Shown one piece after another: positions 16,625 through 23,580 of a stretch of 64,000 nt of DNA. Within the stretch, counting starts at the first letter, position 1. Every line of letters starts with the position of its first letter. A program made the translations under genes and the position numbers. The stretch spans positions 1 through 64,000 of the forward strand of contig NZ_JABWGO010000014.1 in assembly GCF_013363995.1 (NCBI RefSeq). Direction: 5' to 3'. This DNA comes from Nonomuraea rhodomycinica (lineage in GTDB: Bacteria; Actinomycetota; Actinomycetes; Streptosporangiales; Streptosporangiaceae). The notes beneath the pieces were generated by a model, which had not been told where the DNA came from, did no database searches, and saw only the letters and a list, made by a program, of their open reading frames with translations.

Positions 16625-18010
16625 TCAGCCGCCCCGGCCGCTGCGGAGCTCCGCCGCCACAGCGCGTTCCCGCAGCTCCGCCGCCTCGCCACGCGCCGCC
16701 TCCAACTGCGCCCGTACGTCGTCCAGCCGTGCCCGTTCCAGCCGGAGCTCCACCCGCAGCTCGTCACGCTCCCCGGACAGGGCGTCGGCCCTCTCACGTT
16801 CGGCGGCCACGGCCTCGGCCCGGTGCGCGGCCTCCCGCTCGGCCAGCTCGGCGGCCTCACGCCGGGCCGCCTCCAGGGTCTCGGCCAGGGCGGCGAGCTC
16901 GCGCTCCATCCGTTCGCGCTCACGCGCGGCCTCCGCCACCTCGGCGGCGGCGTTCTCCTGCGCCTGCGCGACGAGCGCGGCGGCGTTGTCACGGGCCTGC
17001 TCGGCCTCGCTCAGCGCCGCGGCCCGCTCGTTGAGGGCCACAGCGCGGTCGCGTTCCGCCTGCGCGGCGGCACGCTCGGCGCTCTCCGCCCGCGCGACCG
17101 CTCGGTCCCGCTCCTGCTCCGCGGCCTCCGCCCGAGCCCGGGCCGCCGCCACCTCGCGCTCGGCCTCCTGCCGCGCGTGTGCCGCCGCGGCCACCTCCTC
17201 CCGGGCCCGGTCGCGCTCCGACCGCGCCAGCTCGGCGTCCTCACCAGCCTGTACGGCCTGCTCCAGAGCCTCCCGCGTACGGGCCTCGGCCGCCTCCACC
17301 CGCTCGGCCAGCTCCTGAACCGCCTGGTCACGGGCTCGTTCGGCCAGCTCGACCCGGGTCACCGCCTCCTTCGCCCGCCGTTCGGCCTGCTCGGCGCGGC
17401 GCGCGGACTTCTCGGCGTTCTGCAACGCCTGCCGTTCGGTGCTGGCCGCCTCACGCAGCGCCGCGAGGGCCTGTTCGCGGGCCCGCTCGCCGTCGCCGAG
17501 GGCGGTGTCGCGCTCGGTCTCGGCCTCCTCGACCCGCAGCCGCATCTGCGCCGCTTCCCGGCGGGCGTGCTCGGCCGCCTCGCGAGCCAGCCGTACCTGC
17601 TCGAACGCCTGCTCCCGTTCGGCACGCGCCACCGCCACGCGCGTGTGCGCCTCCGCCTGGACGGCGCTCAGCTTCGCCTCCACGCCGGCGGGGCTCAGCT
17701 CCTGGGCGAGCGCGTGCGCGAGCGGCTCGATGGCGGCGGCGAGCCCGCTCTCCATCCGCTCGTACAGCTGCTCCGCCCTGGCCAGTGCCCCCTCCAGCCC
17801 CGGGGTGGCACGACGCAGCTCTCTTTCCCGCTTGGCGGCGGCCTGGCAGTCGCCCTCGGGACAGTACGCCTTGGGACGGCCTCTCCCCCGCCGCTGCTCG
17901 ATCGGCGCCCCACAGTGCTTGCACGGCGTCACCACGGTGACTTCTCTGTTGATCTGTCGAGTGCTGGCATCACTGACCTGCGGTTCGCCATTTGTGTCCG
18001 GGATGGTCAC
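16625..18010 (-). CDS. Long coiled-coil protein with N-terminal Cys4 zinc motif
   Basis: A 461-residue protein. Residues 30-55 hold four cysteines (C30, C33, C50, C55) around a basic RRGRGRPK patch, read as a zinc ribbon/AT-hook-like DNA-binding head. From about 75 to 455 it is an almost uninterrupted Ala/Glu/Arg heptad coiled coil, resembling KfrA-type plasmid proteins in architecture. The GTG at 18010 is preceded by AGAAGG at 8 bases. I do not recognise a named family. It sits beside an integrase remnant, suggesting an element-borne maintenance or nucleoid-associated role; that is inference. Confidence 0.7.
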   Translation of the reverse strand: MTIPDTNGEPQVSDASTRQINREVTVVTPCKHCGAPIEQRRGRGRPKAYCPEGDCQAAAKRERELRRATPGLEGALARAEQLYERMESGLAAAIEPLAHALAQELSPAGVEAKLSAVQAEAHTRVAVARAEREQAFEQVRLAREAAEHARREAAQMRLRVEEAETERDTALGDGERAREQALAALREAASTERQALQNAEKSARRAEQAERRAKEAVTRVELAERARDQAVQELAERVEAAEARTREALEQAVQAGEDAELARSERDRAREEVAAAAHARQEAEREVAAARARAEAAEQERDRAVARAESAERAAAQAERDRAVALNERAAALSEAEQARDNAAALVAQAQENAAAEVAEAARERERMERELAALAETLEAARREAAELAEREAAHRAEAVAAERERADALSGERDELRVELRLERARLDDVRAQLEAARGEAAELRERAVAAELRSGRGG

Positions 18011-18023
18011 TGGTCTTGCCTTC

Positions 18024-18260
18024 TCATCTGAAGCGGCGGATTTCGTGGAACGGGATGCCGATGGCCAAGGTGTAGCTGCGCTGGGCCCAGAACCGGTGCC
18101 CCCTGTACGACGGGAACGAGCGAACCGGCCGCGCCGGCGTCTCGACCTCCTCCGCCAGGAGAGCCAACGACACCCGTCGTTCTGTGCCGTCGTCGCTCAG
18201 GTATACCGCCTCAGAGCTGTCTCGTCCGGGCGCACGTGGCACGGGCAGATGCGCCTTCAC
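18024..18260 (-). CDS. Small hypothetical protein, translationally coupled; possible TnsA-like N-terminal fragment
   Basis: A 78-residue protein starting at GTG 18260, which overlaps the TGA of the upstream membrane-anchored protein (GTGA). Its core, VYLSDDGTERRVSLALLAEEVETPARPVRSFPSYRGHR, resembles from memory the N-terminal segment of actinobacterial TnsA-like transposon endonuclease subunits, but the catalytic part is absent and the reading frame ends after FHEIRRFR. It could be a truncated element gene captured behind the upstream gene, or an unrelated small protein. It lies 13 bases upstream of the coiled-coil gene. Confidence 0.4.
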   Translation of the reverse strand: MKAHLPVPRAPGRDSSEAVYLSDDGTERRVSLALLAEEVETPARPVRSFPSYRGHRFWAQRSYTLAIGIPFHEIRRFR

Positions 18261-18850
18261 ATCGGCACCATCGACTTCATGACAGCGCGGATGGAGGCGT
18301 CTTCGAATCCACATCTCTGCAGTTCGCAGATGTAGCGCACCTTGAGCAGCTGACCACGTCCCGTCACGGTGAACAGCACGATTTCGCCGGTGGGGAAGCT
18401 TTCCATGTCGGAGGCGTACTCAACATAGGAACTACGCAGCAGGTAGCCCGGCGCACCGGTGCCCACCACCACTCTCTCGCGTTCCTCCAGGACGACATCG
18501 TGGTAAACGTCGCGGACGTCCTTGAGATGCTCCTCCACCGCCTCTTCCAACGAAGCTCCATGCGGGAGCAGGGACACCTGATACTCGGCAAACCAACCGA
18601 ACGGCCACCATGGCGGCTCGGCAGTCATGACCATCGGCGGGCGCAAGTCAGCATCGACGTCGACTCGCCAGCCTGCCGGGTAGCCGACTCGAAGGCCCTG
18701 CGCGACGTAGTACCGCACCTGCGGCCCCGCCTTGTCAGCACCCGCCAGCAGGCACACCATGACGACCGCCAAGATGATCCGTCGGAGCCGTCTCGTTCCT
18801 ACCGCCACCTCGGGGTTCTCAGAAGAAGAACCGGGAGATCGCACACCCAT
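18257..18850 (-). CDS. Membrane-anchored protein with a possible PsbP/Mog1-like domain
   Basis: A 197-residue protein with a short basic N-terminus, one hydrophobic segment (about residues 25-40, IILAVVMVCLLAGA) acting as signal anchor, and an extracytoplasmic domain. The segments GLRVGYPAGWRVDVD, ASLEEAVEEHLKDVRDVYHDVVLEE and FTVTGRGQLLKVRYICEL suggest the Mog1/PsbP-like fold common in actinobacterial lipoproteins, though no lipobox cysteine is well placed. I choose ATG 18850 because GAGAGGGGGG precedes it; a GTG at 18868 is upstream. Two extracytoplasmic cysteines near the C-terminus could form a disulfide. Function unknown. Confidence 0.6.
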   Translation of the reverse strand: MGVRSPGSSSENPEVAVGTRRLRRIILAVVMVCLLAGADKAGPQVRYYVAQGLRVGYPAGWRVDVDADLRPPMVMTAEPPWWPFGWFAEYQVSLLPHGASLEEAVEEHLKDVRDVYHDVVLEERERVVVGTGAPGYLLRSSYVEYASDMESFPTGEIVLFTVTGRGQLLKVRYICELQRCGFEDASIRAVMKSMVPM

Positions 18851-19330
18851 CGGGCGCCCCCCTCTCACCTGATCATCCTCGTCACGTCAGATGAGAGCTC
18901 GCCACCTGCTTCGTCAGATCGCCTGAGAACTCGCCACTTCGGACGAGAACCCACAGTCACCACGCCTGTCTCTGCGGTCACAGTGGCACCATACCATTAT
19001 TGATTTTCTAGAAAATCAAAATAAGAAAATCAGATCTGTTGTGTCGCGCCAGGCGGCAAGCAACTTGCGGGAATGCAGAATTCTCGCAAGTAACTGTCAC
19101 GCAACGCTCGCCGACTTTGAGTGACTGCGGATGGCCGAGTACGGCCACGTGCCTGGCCATGGGCTCGAGGCACCCGCCTCCAGGTGCGGATCGCCACGAA
19201 GTTGGCCCACAGCACACCCTCTAGCCCGTGCCCGTTGCCCCGGGTCTACGGCCGCGCTCTACAGATGGATCGTGACGATCTGCCTGTCAGTAGGTCGTGC
19301 CAGCCAGCGTCAGTGTCGCGTTACCGCTCG
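18851..19330. other. 480-base gap without a credible gene
   Basis: Contains an AT-rich patch around a 20-bp palindrome (19000-19019). Short open frames on either strand have no recognisable product. The base composition around 18985-19035 departs sharply from the surrounding GC-rich sequence. Confidence 0.6.
19000..19019. promoter_or_regulatory. Perfect 20-bp AT-rich palindrome
   Basis: TTGATTTTCTAGAAAATCAA is self-complementary over all 20 bases, and a further partial copy GAAAATCAG follows at 19025-19033. It lies 150 bases upstream of the membrane-anchored protein gene within an AT-rich island. It could be an operator or a recombination/replication site of a lost element. Confidence 0.55.
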
Positions 19331-20272
19331 TCAGAGGCCGACGTTGCGCATGGCGTTGTCCCGCCACCGGTCGACGGCCCGGATGTAGCGCAGCACCACA
19401 GGGGAGGCCAGCGCCCAGCGGCCGTGCTTGGCGATGACGGCGACCGGGACGCCGGCGGCGTAGGCGACGGTGGCGCCGCCGGCACGCAGGCTGTGCGCGG
19501 TGACCGCCGCGCTGGGCACGCCGGCGCGGACGGCCAGGTCGCGGACGATGACGTTGACCGCGTCGGCGCCGAGCGAGGGGCCGATGGTGCCGTGCCGGTT
19601 GATGCGGCGCAGCAGCCGCCCGGCGGTGTGTCCGGCCTGGTCCAGCACCTGGAGCCAGTCGCGCCAGGCGGCGACCGGATCGGTGACCGGATGGCTGCCG
19701 CGCGGGATGGCGATGGTCTCGCCGGCGGAGTCCTTGTCGGTCTTGGAGGTGCGGATGGTCACCTCCAGTCCGTCGGCGACCTCGCGCACGTCGTCGCGGG
19801 TGAACGCGACGAGTTCACTGCGCCGGCCCATCAGCGCCAGGCCGAGGACGAGCAGTAGCCGGTCGCGCAGACCTCTGGTGGTAGCCAGGTCGCAGGCGGA
19901 GACCATGGCGCGCAGCGCATCGATGGTGATCGGCGGGGCCTCGCGCTGGCCGCGGCCGCCGTCCTCGGCGCGGCGGCGCTTGTAGGCGCGCAGCGCCAGC
20001 CGGGCGGCCTCGGTGCCGGGCCGGCCGGGGTGGCCGGACAGCCGGTGCATGGTGCGCATGGCGGCCAGGGCCTGCTCAATGCTGGCCGGCGCCTGCCCCG
20101 CCGTACACAGATGGGCGGTGTATTCGGCCAAGGTGGCGTCGGTGGCGGGCAGCGCGAGCCGGCCGTGGGTGGCGCACCAGGCGGTGAAGGCGGCCCATTG
20201 CCGGGCGTAGGCGCGGCGGGTGTGCTCGCTGAGCGTGTGGTCTGCGGCGGTGTGCGCACCGCTATTTTCCAG
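19331..20272 (-). CDS. Tyrosine-family site-specific recombinase (integrase), start uncertain
   Basis: About 310 residues. An N-terminal SAM-like core-binding domain (LSEHTRRAYARQWAAFTAWC, ATLAEYTAHL) precedes a catalytic domain with the expected residues: Arg in LMGRRSELVAFTRDDV, Lys in RTSKTDKDS, HxxR in VTAHSLRAGGAT, the His/Trp position in VIAKHGRWALAS, and the nucleophilic Tyr in VVLRYIRAVDRW. All catalytic positions appear intact. No ATG/GTG lies at the natural N-terminus (conserved sequence begins near 20240); the frame stays open into the opposite-strand aminoglycoside phosphotransferase fragment, so either a rare start is used or the 5' end was recombined. Confidence 0.75.
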   Translation of the reverse strand: MENSGAHTAADHTLSEHTRRAYARQWAAFTAWCATHGRLALPATDATLAEYTAHLCTAGQAPASIEQALAAMRTMHRLSGHPGRPGTEAARLALRAYKRRRAEDGGRGQREAPPITIDALRAMVSACDLATTRGLRDRLLLVLGLALMGRRSELVAFTRDDVREVADGLEVTIRTSKTDKDSAGETIAIPRGSHPVTDPVAAWRDWLQVLDQAGHTAGRLLRRINRHGTIGPSLGADAVNVIVRDLAVRAGVPSAAVTAHSLRAGGATVAYAAGVPVAVIAKHGRWALASPVVLRYIRAVDRWRDNAMRNVGL

Positions 20273-20368
20273 TGGCCCGGAAATGGGCCGCCACTCCCCC
20301 GCCGGTAGGGCGTGAATGCAAGCTCCTAGCGGCTGATCAAGCCCGCGGCCCGTTTCTGCCGTATTCCG

Positions 20369-20977
20369 GTGGCACCCCCACAGGTCCTGTGGCGGAAGCC
20401 GCCCGTGCTCGCGCTCGCCGCCGTCCCGGGCACGGCGCTCGGCCGCCTCGGCGAGCCGTCGACCGCGTCGCCGGCGGCGTGGGTCGCGGCGGGTGCCGCC
20501 GTACGGAAGCTGCACGACGCGCCGCTGCCGCCGTGGCCCGGCCAGAGCCTCGACGAGATCGCATCCCGCCTCGACGGCGAATGCGAGTGGCTCGTCACGA
20601 ACGGGGTCCTTCCCGCCGACCTGGTCACGCGCAACCGCCGGGTCGCCGAGGCCGCGCTGCGGCCGTGGACACCGGTGTTCACGCACGGCGACCTGCGGCT
20701 CACCCACGTGTTCGTCGACGGTGGCGAGGTCACCGGCGTGATCGACTGGTCCGAGGCGAACCGGGGCGACGCCCTGTACGATCTCGCCATCCTGACGCTC
20801 GGACACGAGGAGCGCCTCGGCGACGTCGTCGCCGGCTACGGCGCCGACGTCGACCTCGACGTGATCCGGGCGTGGTGGTCGCTGCGTAGCCTGGTGGCGG
20901 TCCGCTGGCTGATCGAGAACGACTTCGACACCTTCTCGCCGGGCTGCGAGGTCGACGTGCTGAGAGCCCGGCTGTGA
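20369..20977 (+). pseudogene. Aminoglycoside phosphotransferase-family protein lacking its N-lobe
   Basis: About 200 residues corresponding to the hinge and C-lobe of an APH/choline-kinase-like enzyme. The hinge is VLALAAVPGTALGRLG, the catalytic loop VFTHGDLRLTHVF (Brenner-type HxDxxxxN variant) and the metal-binding acid GVIDWSEANRGD, followed by LYDLAIL. The ATP-binding N-lobe with its lysine, normally about 100 residues, is absent, and the open frame begins exactly where the divergent recombinase's 5' region ends. It is therefore a 5'-truncated remnant, most likely cut by insertion or recombination; no phosphotransferase activity is expected. Confidence 0.7.
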
Positions 20978-21013
20978 GGCCGCACGAGCCGGCGATCTGC
21001 CGTCAGGGCGCCG

Positions 21014-22174
21014 TCACTGGCCCAGCCGCCACACTGCCCTGCCCAGCGCGTACAAGTGGCGCCCGTCCTCACTGGCAGCCAGCTCCATGATGTCCGCGTG
21101 CGTCGTGTCCGGGTTCATGACGTGCCGAGTCTCGCGCGGCCGTTCCCTGGTCCAGCGCCCATCGGTCAGGTGCCACAGTTCGCCGTCGTGGGTCACCGCC
21201 CACAACCCGCCACGCCCGTCGTGGACGGCATCGGCGAAACGGGCGTTCCCCTCCTCGTCGGTGGGCCCGAACAGGCAGCTCCACCGCCCGGCCTTCCAAC
21301 GCAGCGCGAGCAGCCTGCTGCGTGCCAGAGGCTCGAGTTCCGCGTCCTCTTCGTCCCACGTGACCATGCCGAGCGCCCAGAACTCGCCCGGCCGCGTGGG
21401 CACCACCGCGCTCAGCTGAACCCACTTCCCCTTGACGCCGGGCACCCGCACGAGCCGCCAGGCGCGTCCGGTCCACTGGGCCAGCGGCGCACGGGCCTCC
21501 TCGTCGAGGACGACCCAGGGGGCCTGCGTTGTGCCGGTGAGCGAGGCGCCGACGTCGGGCAGCGGCGTCTGCCGCCAGGCGCGGCCGTCCCAGCGCATCG
21601 TCCGGTCGCCCGCCATCACCCACGGACCGCGGCCGTCCACGTCCACGCCGCCCGATGCCAGCGGCCCGCCGTACCACGTGCCAGCCTCCCGGGAGCCGAG
21701 GCCGTACTTGTCCTGTCCGGCCCCGGTCAGCACCCAGAGGCGCTCGCCGCTCGCCGCCAGGCCCAGGCTCTTGCCGGGCCACGGGGTGGGGACGGGCTCC
21801 AGCGTGTCGCCGGTCAGGCGCCGCACCTCGCCGATGCCGCCGGGGTCCTGCACGGTCAGGAGCGAGCCGTCGGCGCTCACGTTCCCCTGCCTGAAGAACC
21901 CGGAAGGGCTGTCCGGGGTGACCTTGCGCCAGCCGGCGGTGACATGGCGGGCGTGGAACTGGTCGCTCCGGCGGGGAGGGCTCTGGCAGGACGCCGGTTT
22001 CGCCCGCGTCGCAGGAGCCACGCCGGTGGCCAGCGGACTGCCCGTGGGGTCGGCTCTCGTCGCGGCCGGCCGGCGCGCGGCGGGGTGAGCGTCCGTGCAG
22101 GCACTCAGCGACAGTACGGCCAGCGCTGCGACCACCCCACAGGTGACGGCACGAGCGGACAGCGGAGCCTCCAT
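21014..22174 (-). CDS. Secreted lipoprotein with repeated WxxxLP-like motifs (probable beta-propeller)
   Basis: A 386-residue protein with a lipoprotein signal: hydrophobic AVTCGVVAALAVLSLSAC ending in lipobox LSAC, lipidated Cys26 predicted. The mature part shows repeated blades built around W-D/E-G-R-x-W units: MRWDGRAWRQTPLP, QWTGRAWRLVRVP, WKAGRWSCLFGP and HLTDGRWTRERP, with intervening GLAASGERLWVLTG and GGLWAVTHDGELW. This suggests a beta-propeller displayed on the outer face of the membrane. The ATG at 22174 has only a weak AAGATC site. Ligand or partner unknown; stand-alone gene, convergent with the phosphotransferase remnant. Confidence 0.7.
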   Translation of the reverse strand: MEAPLSARAVTCGVVAALAVLSLSACTDAHPAARRPAATRADPTGSPLATGVAPATRAKPASCQSPPRRSDQFHARHVTAGWRKVTPDSPSGFFRQGNVSADGSLLTVQDPGGIGEVRRLTGDTLEPVPTPWPGKSLGLAASGERLWVLTGAGQDKYGLGSREAGTWYGGPLASGGVDVDGRGPWVMAGDRTMRWDGRAWRQTPLPDVGASLTGTTQAPWVVLDEEARAPLAQWTGRAWRLVRVPGVKGKWVQLSAVVPTRPGEFWALGMVTWDEEDAELEPLARSRLLALRWKAGRWSCLFGPTDEEGNARFADAVHDGRGGLWAVTHDGELWHLTDGRWTRERPRETRHVMNPDTTHADIMELAASEDGRHLYALGRAVWRLGQ

Positions 22175-22293
22175 GATCGTGATCTTGATCCGTGGTCCAC
22201 GATTATGCCTTCCGGGAGCCGCCGGCAACCAGGTGCGCCCACCATCGGCTCGTACACCATCGGCTCGGGCGTGGCCGGACCGGGGAACGTGAC

Positions 22294-22449
22294 TCATGCG
22301 GGGTCCGGCAGGCGCATCGACGCGAGTCTCGCGGGATCGGCCACGATCACGATGGCGGTGGTCCGGCCGCCGGCGACCGTGAAGGAGATGATGGACAGCG
22401 GGGTTCCGTCCTCGCGCCACGCGACGTACCCGGGAAGGCAGTTGACAGG
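22294..22449 (-). pseudogene. C-terminal fragment of an ECF41/SigJ-type sigma factor (SnoaL-like tail)
   Basis: About 50 residues ending in a TGA: VNCLPGYVAWREDGTPLSII, then FTVAGGRTTAIVIVADPARL. This is the end of the SnoaL-like domain that forms the C-terminal extension of ECF41/SigJ sigma factors. The rest of the gene is missing: the frame runs directly into the IS5 transposase remnant at about 22480. The simplest reading is insertion of the IS into the sigma gene followed by deletion. Confidence 0.6.
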
Positions 22450-22479
22450 GCGCGGACGCCCGCCGTCATCCCCTCCAGG

Positions 22480-22967
22480 TCCGGCCCCGCCTGGTCGTAC
22501 GCCTTCGTGGTGCTGGACGGCACCCTGATCCCGATCGATCGAGTCGCTGCCGACCGGCCCTACTACTCCGGCAAGCACAAGAAACACGGCATGAACATCC
22601 AGGTCCTGGCCGCCCCCGATGGCACGCCGCTGTGGACCTCTGGCTCCTTGCCGGGCTCGGTGCACGACCTGAGGGCCGCCCGGATCTGGGGCATCGTGCG
22701 CCGCCTGGAGGCGGCCGGAATGATCGCCCTGGCTGACAAGGGCTACGTCGGCGCCGGTGAGCCCGTGCGGGTGCCCTACAAGGGGAAGAACAAGCCGGCC
22801 TCGCAGAAGGCCGCCAACTCCTGCATGCCAAGCTCCGCGGACCCGGTGAACGCGCCAACGCGCAGCTGAAGACCTGGCGCATCCTCCGCAAGCTACGTTG
22901 CTGCCCTCTTCTCGCAGGTCAGCTCGTCAAAGCCATCCTCATCCTTCAGTTCCGCGAGGCGGGATGA
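22480..22967 (+). mobile_element. IS5-family transposase remnant (DDE), 5'-truncated and frameshifted
   Basis: Starts mid-protein with AFVVLDGTLIPIDRVAADRP, containing the first catalytic Asp region, continues KHKKHGMNIQVLAAPDG and ALADKGYVGAGEPVRVPYKG, containing the second Asp. A frameshift near 22825 is followed by LRGPGERANAQLKTWRILRK, containing the catalytic Glu, and the normal end ILQFREAG with stop at 22965-22967. Residues equivalent to the N-terminal third are gone. No inverted terminal repeats could be identified by eye. Confidence 0.8.
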
Positions 22968-23060
22968 AAAGCACTCAATGAGCTCTTTCCAACCTGACGG
23001 TCCAGGTCACATCGGGTTGGCACAGAACGGTGGCGGCTGAGAGGAGACTCTCGGCAGCCC

Positions 23061-23111
23061 GAGTCCAAGGTCGAGTTGTACGCGGCGATCCGCCGTGATT
23101 TCGAGCGGGGC
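23061..23111 (+). mobile_element. Short IS21 IstA N-terminal remnant
   Basis: Seventeen residues ESKVELYAAIRRDFERG match the conserved beginning of IS21-family IstA transposases. After that the frame diverges and no further IstA sequence is found. A very small scar, assigned from memory of the motif. Confidence 0.45.
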
Positions 23112-23225
23112 TGTCTATGCGGGCCACCCAAAGCAAGTACGACGTGGGCTTCCACATGGTGGGGAAAGATCGGCCGGGAACCGTTGAGCACGGGCGTTTC
23201 CCTGACATGAGCGATCGTCGTGACT

Positions 23226-23391
23226 CCCGGCCGCCCACTTGCTATGAAGCCGAGTGAACACGTCCTGCAGCACGTCTTCCGCCGTCTTGTGGTCGTCGAC
23301 GAGCAGCACCGCGAACCGCACAAGACTGAGCCGATGCAGACGATAGAAGGCGACCAGGTCAGCATCAGGGATGCGGCTGGCGGAGCGGACA
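23226..23391 (-). pseudogene. Sigma-70 factor region 2 fragment
   Basis: The minus strand encodes DADLVAFYRLHRLSLVRFAV followed by DDHKTAEDVLQDVFTRLHSKW, regions 2.1-2.2 of an ECF-like sigma factor. Sequence similarity stops at about 23226, where the frame continues into unrelated codons up to the IS21 scar. Regions 3-4 are missing. It is not the other half of the SigJ-type fragment at 22294, whose N-terminus would look different, so this is a second broken sigma gene. Confidence 0.55.
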
Positions 23392-23580
23392 CTTTCGGTG
23401 CCGGCTCCGCCAGCCGCAGGATTTCACTGTCCCTGATCTATGAACGCCCGGGCCCTACCGATCCGCTGCTTCTCCACGTCGAAGATCCGGAGAAGGATCC
23501 AGTCCGCCCCCGGCAAGGATCGTTTTCGCCCAGCATGTTCAAGCGAGGGGTCTTGGTGCGGACGAGCCGGGCCTGCGAGG

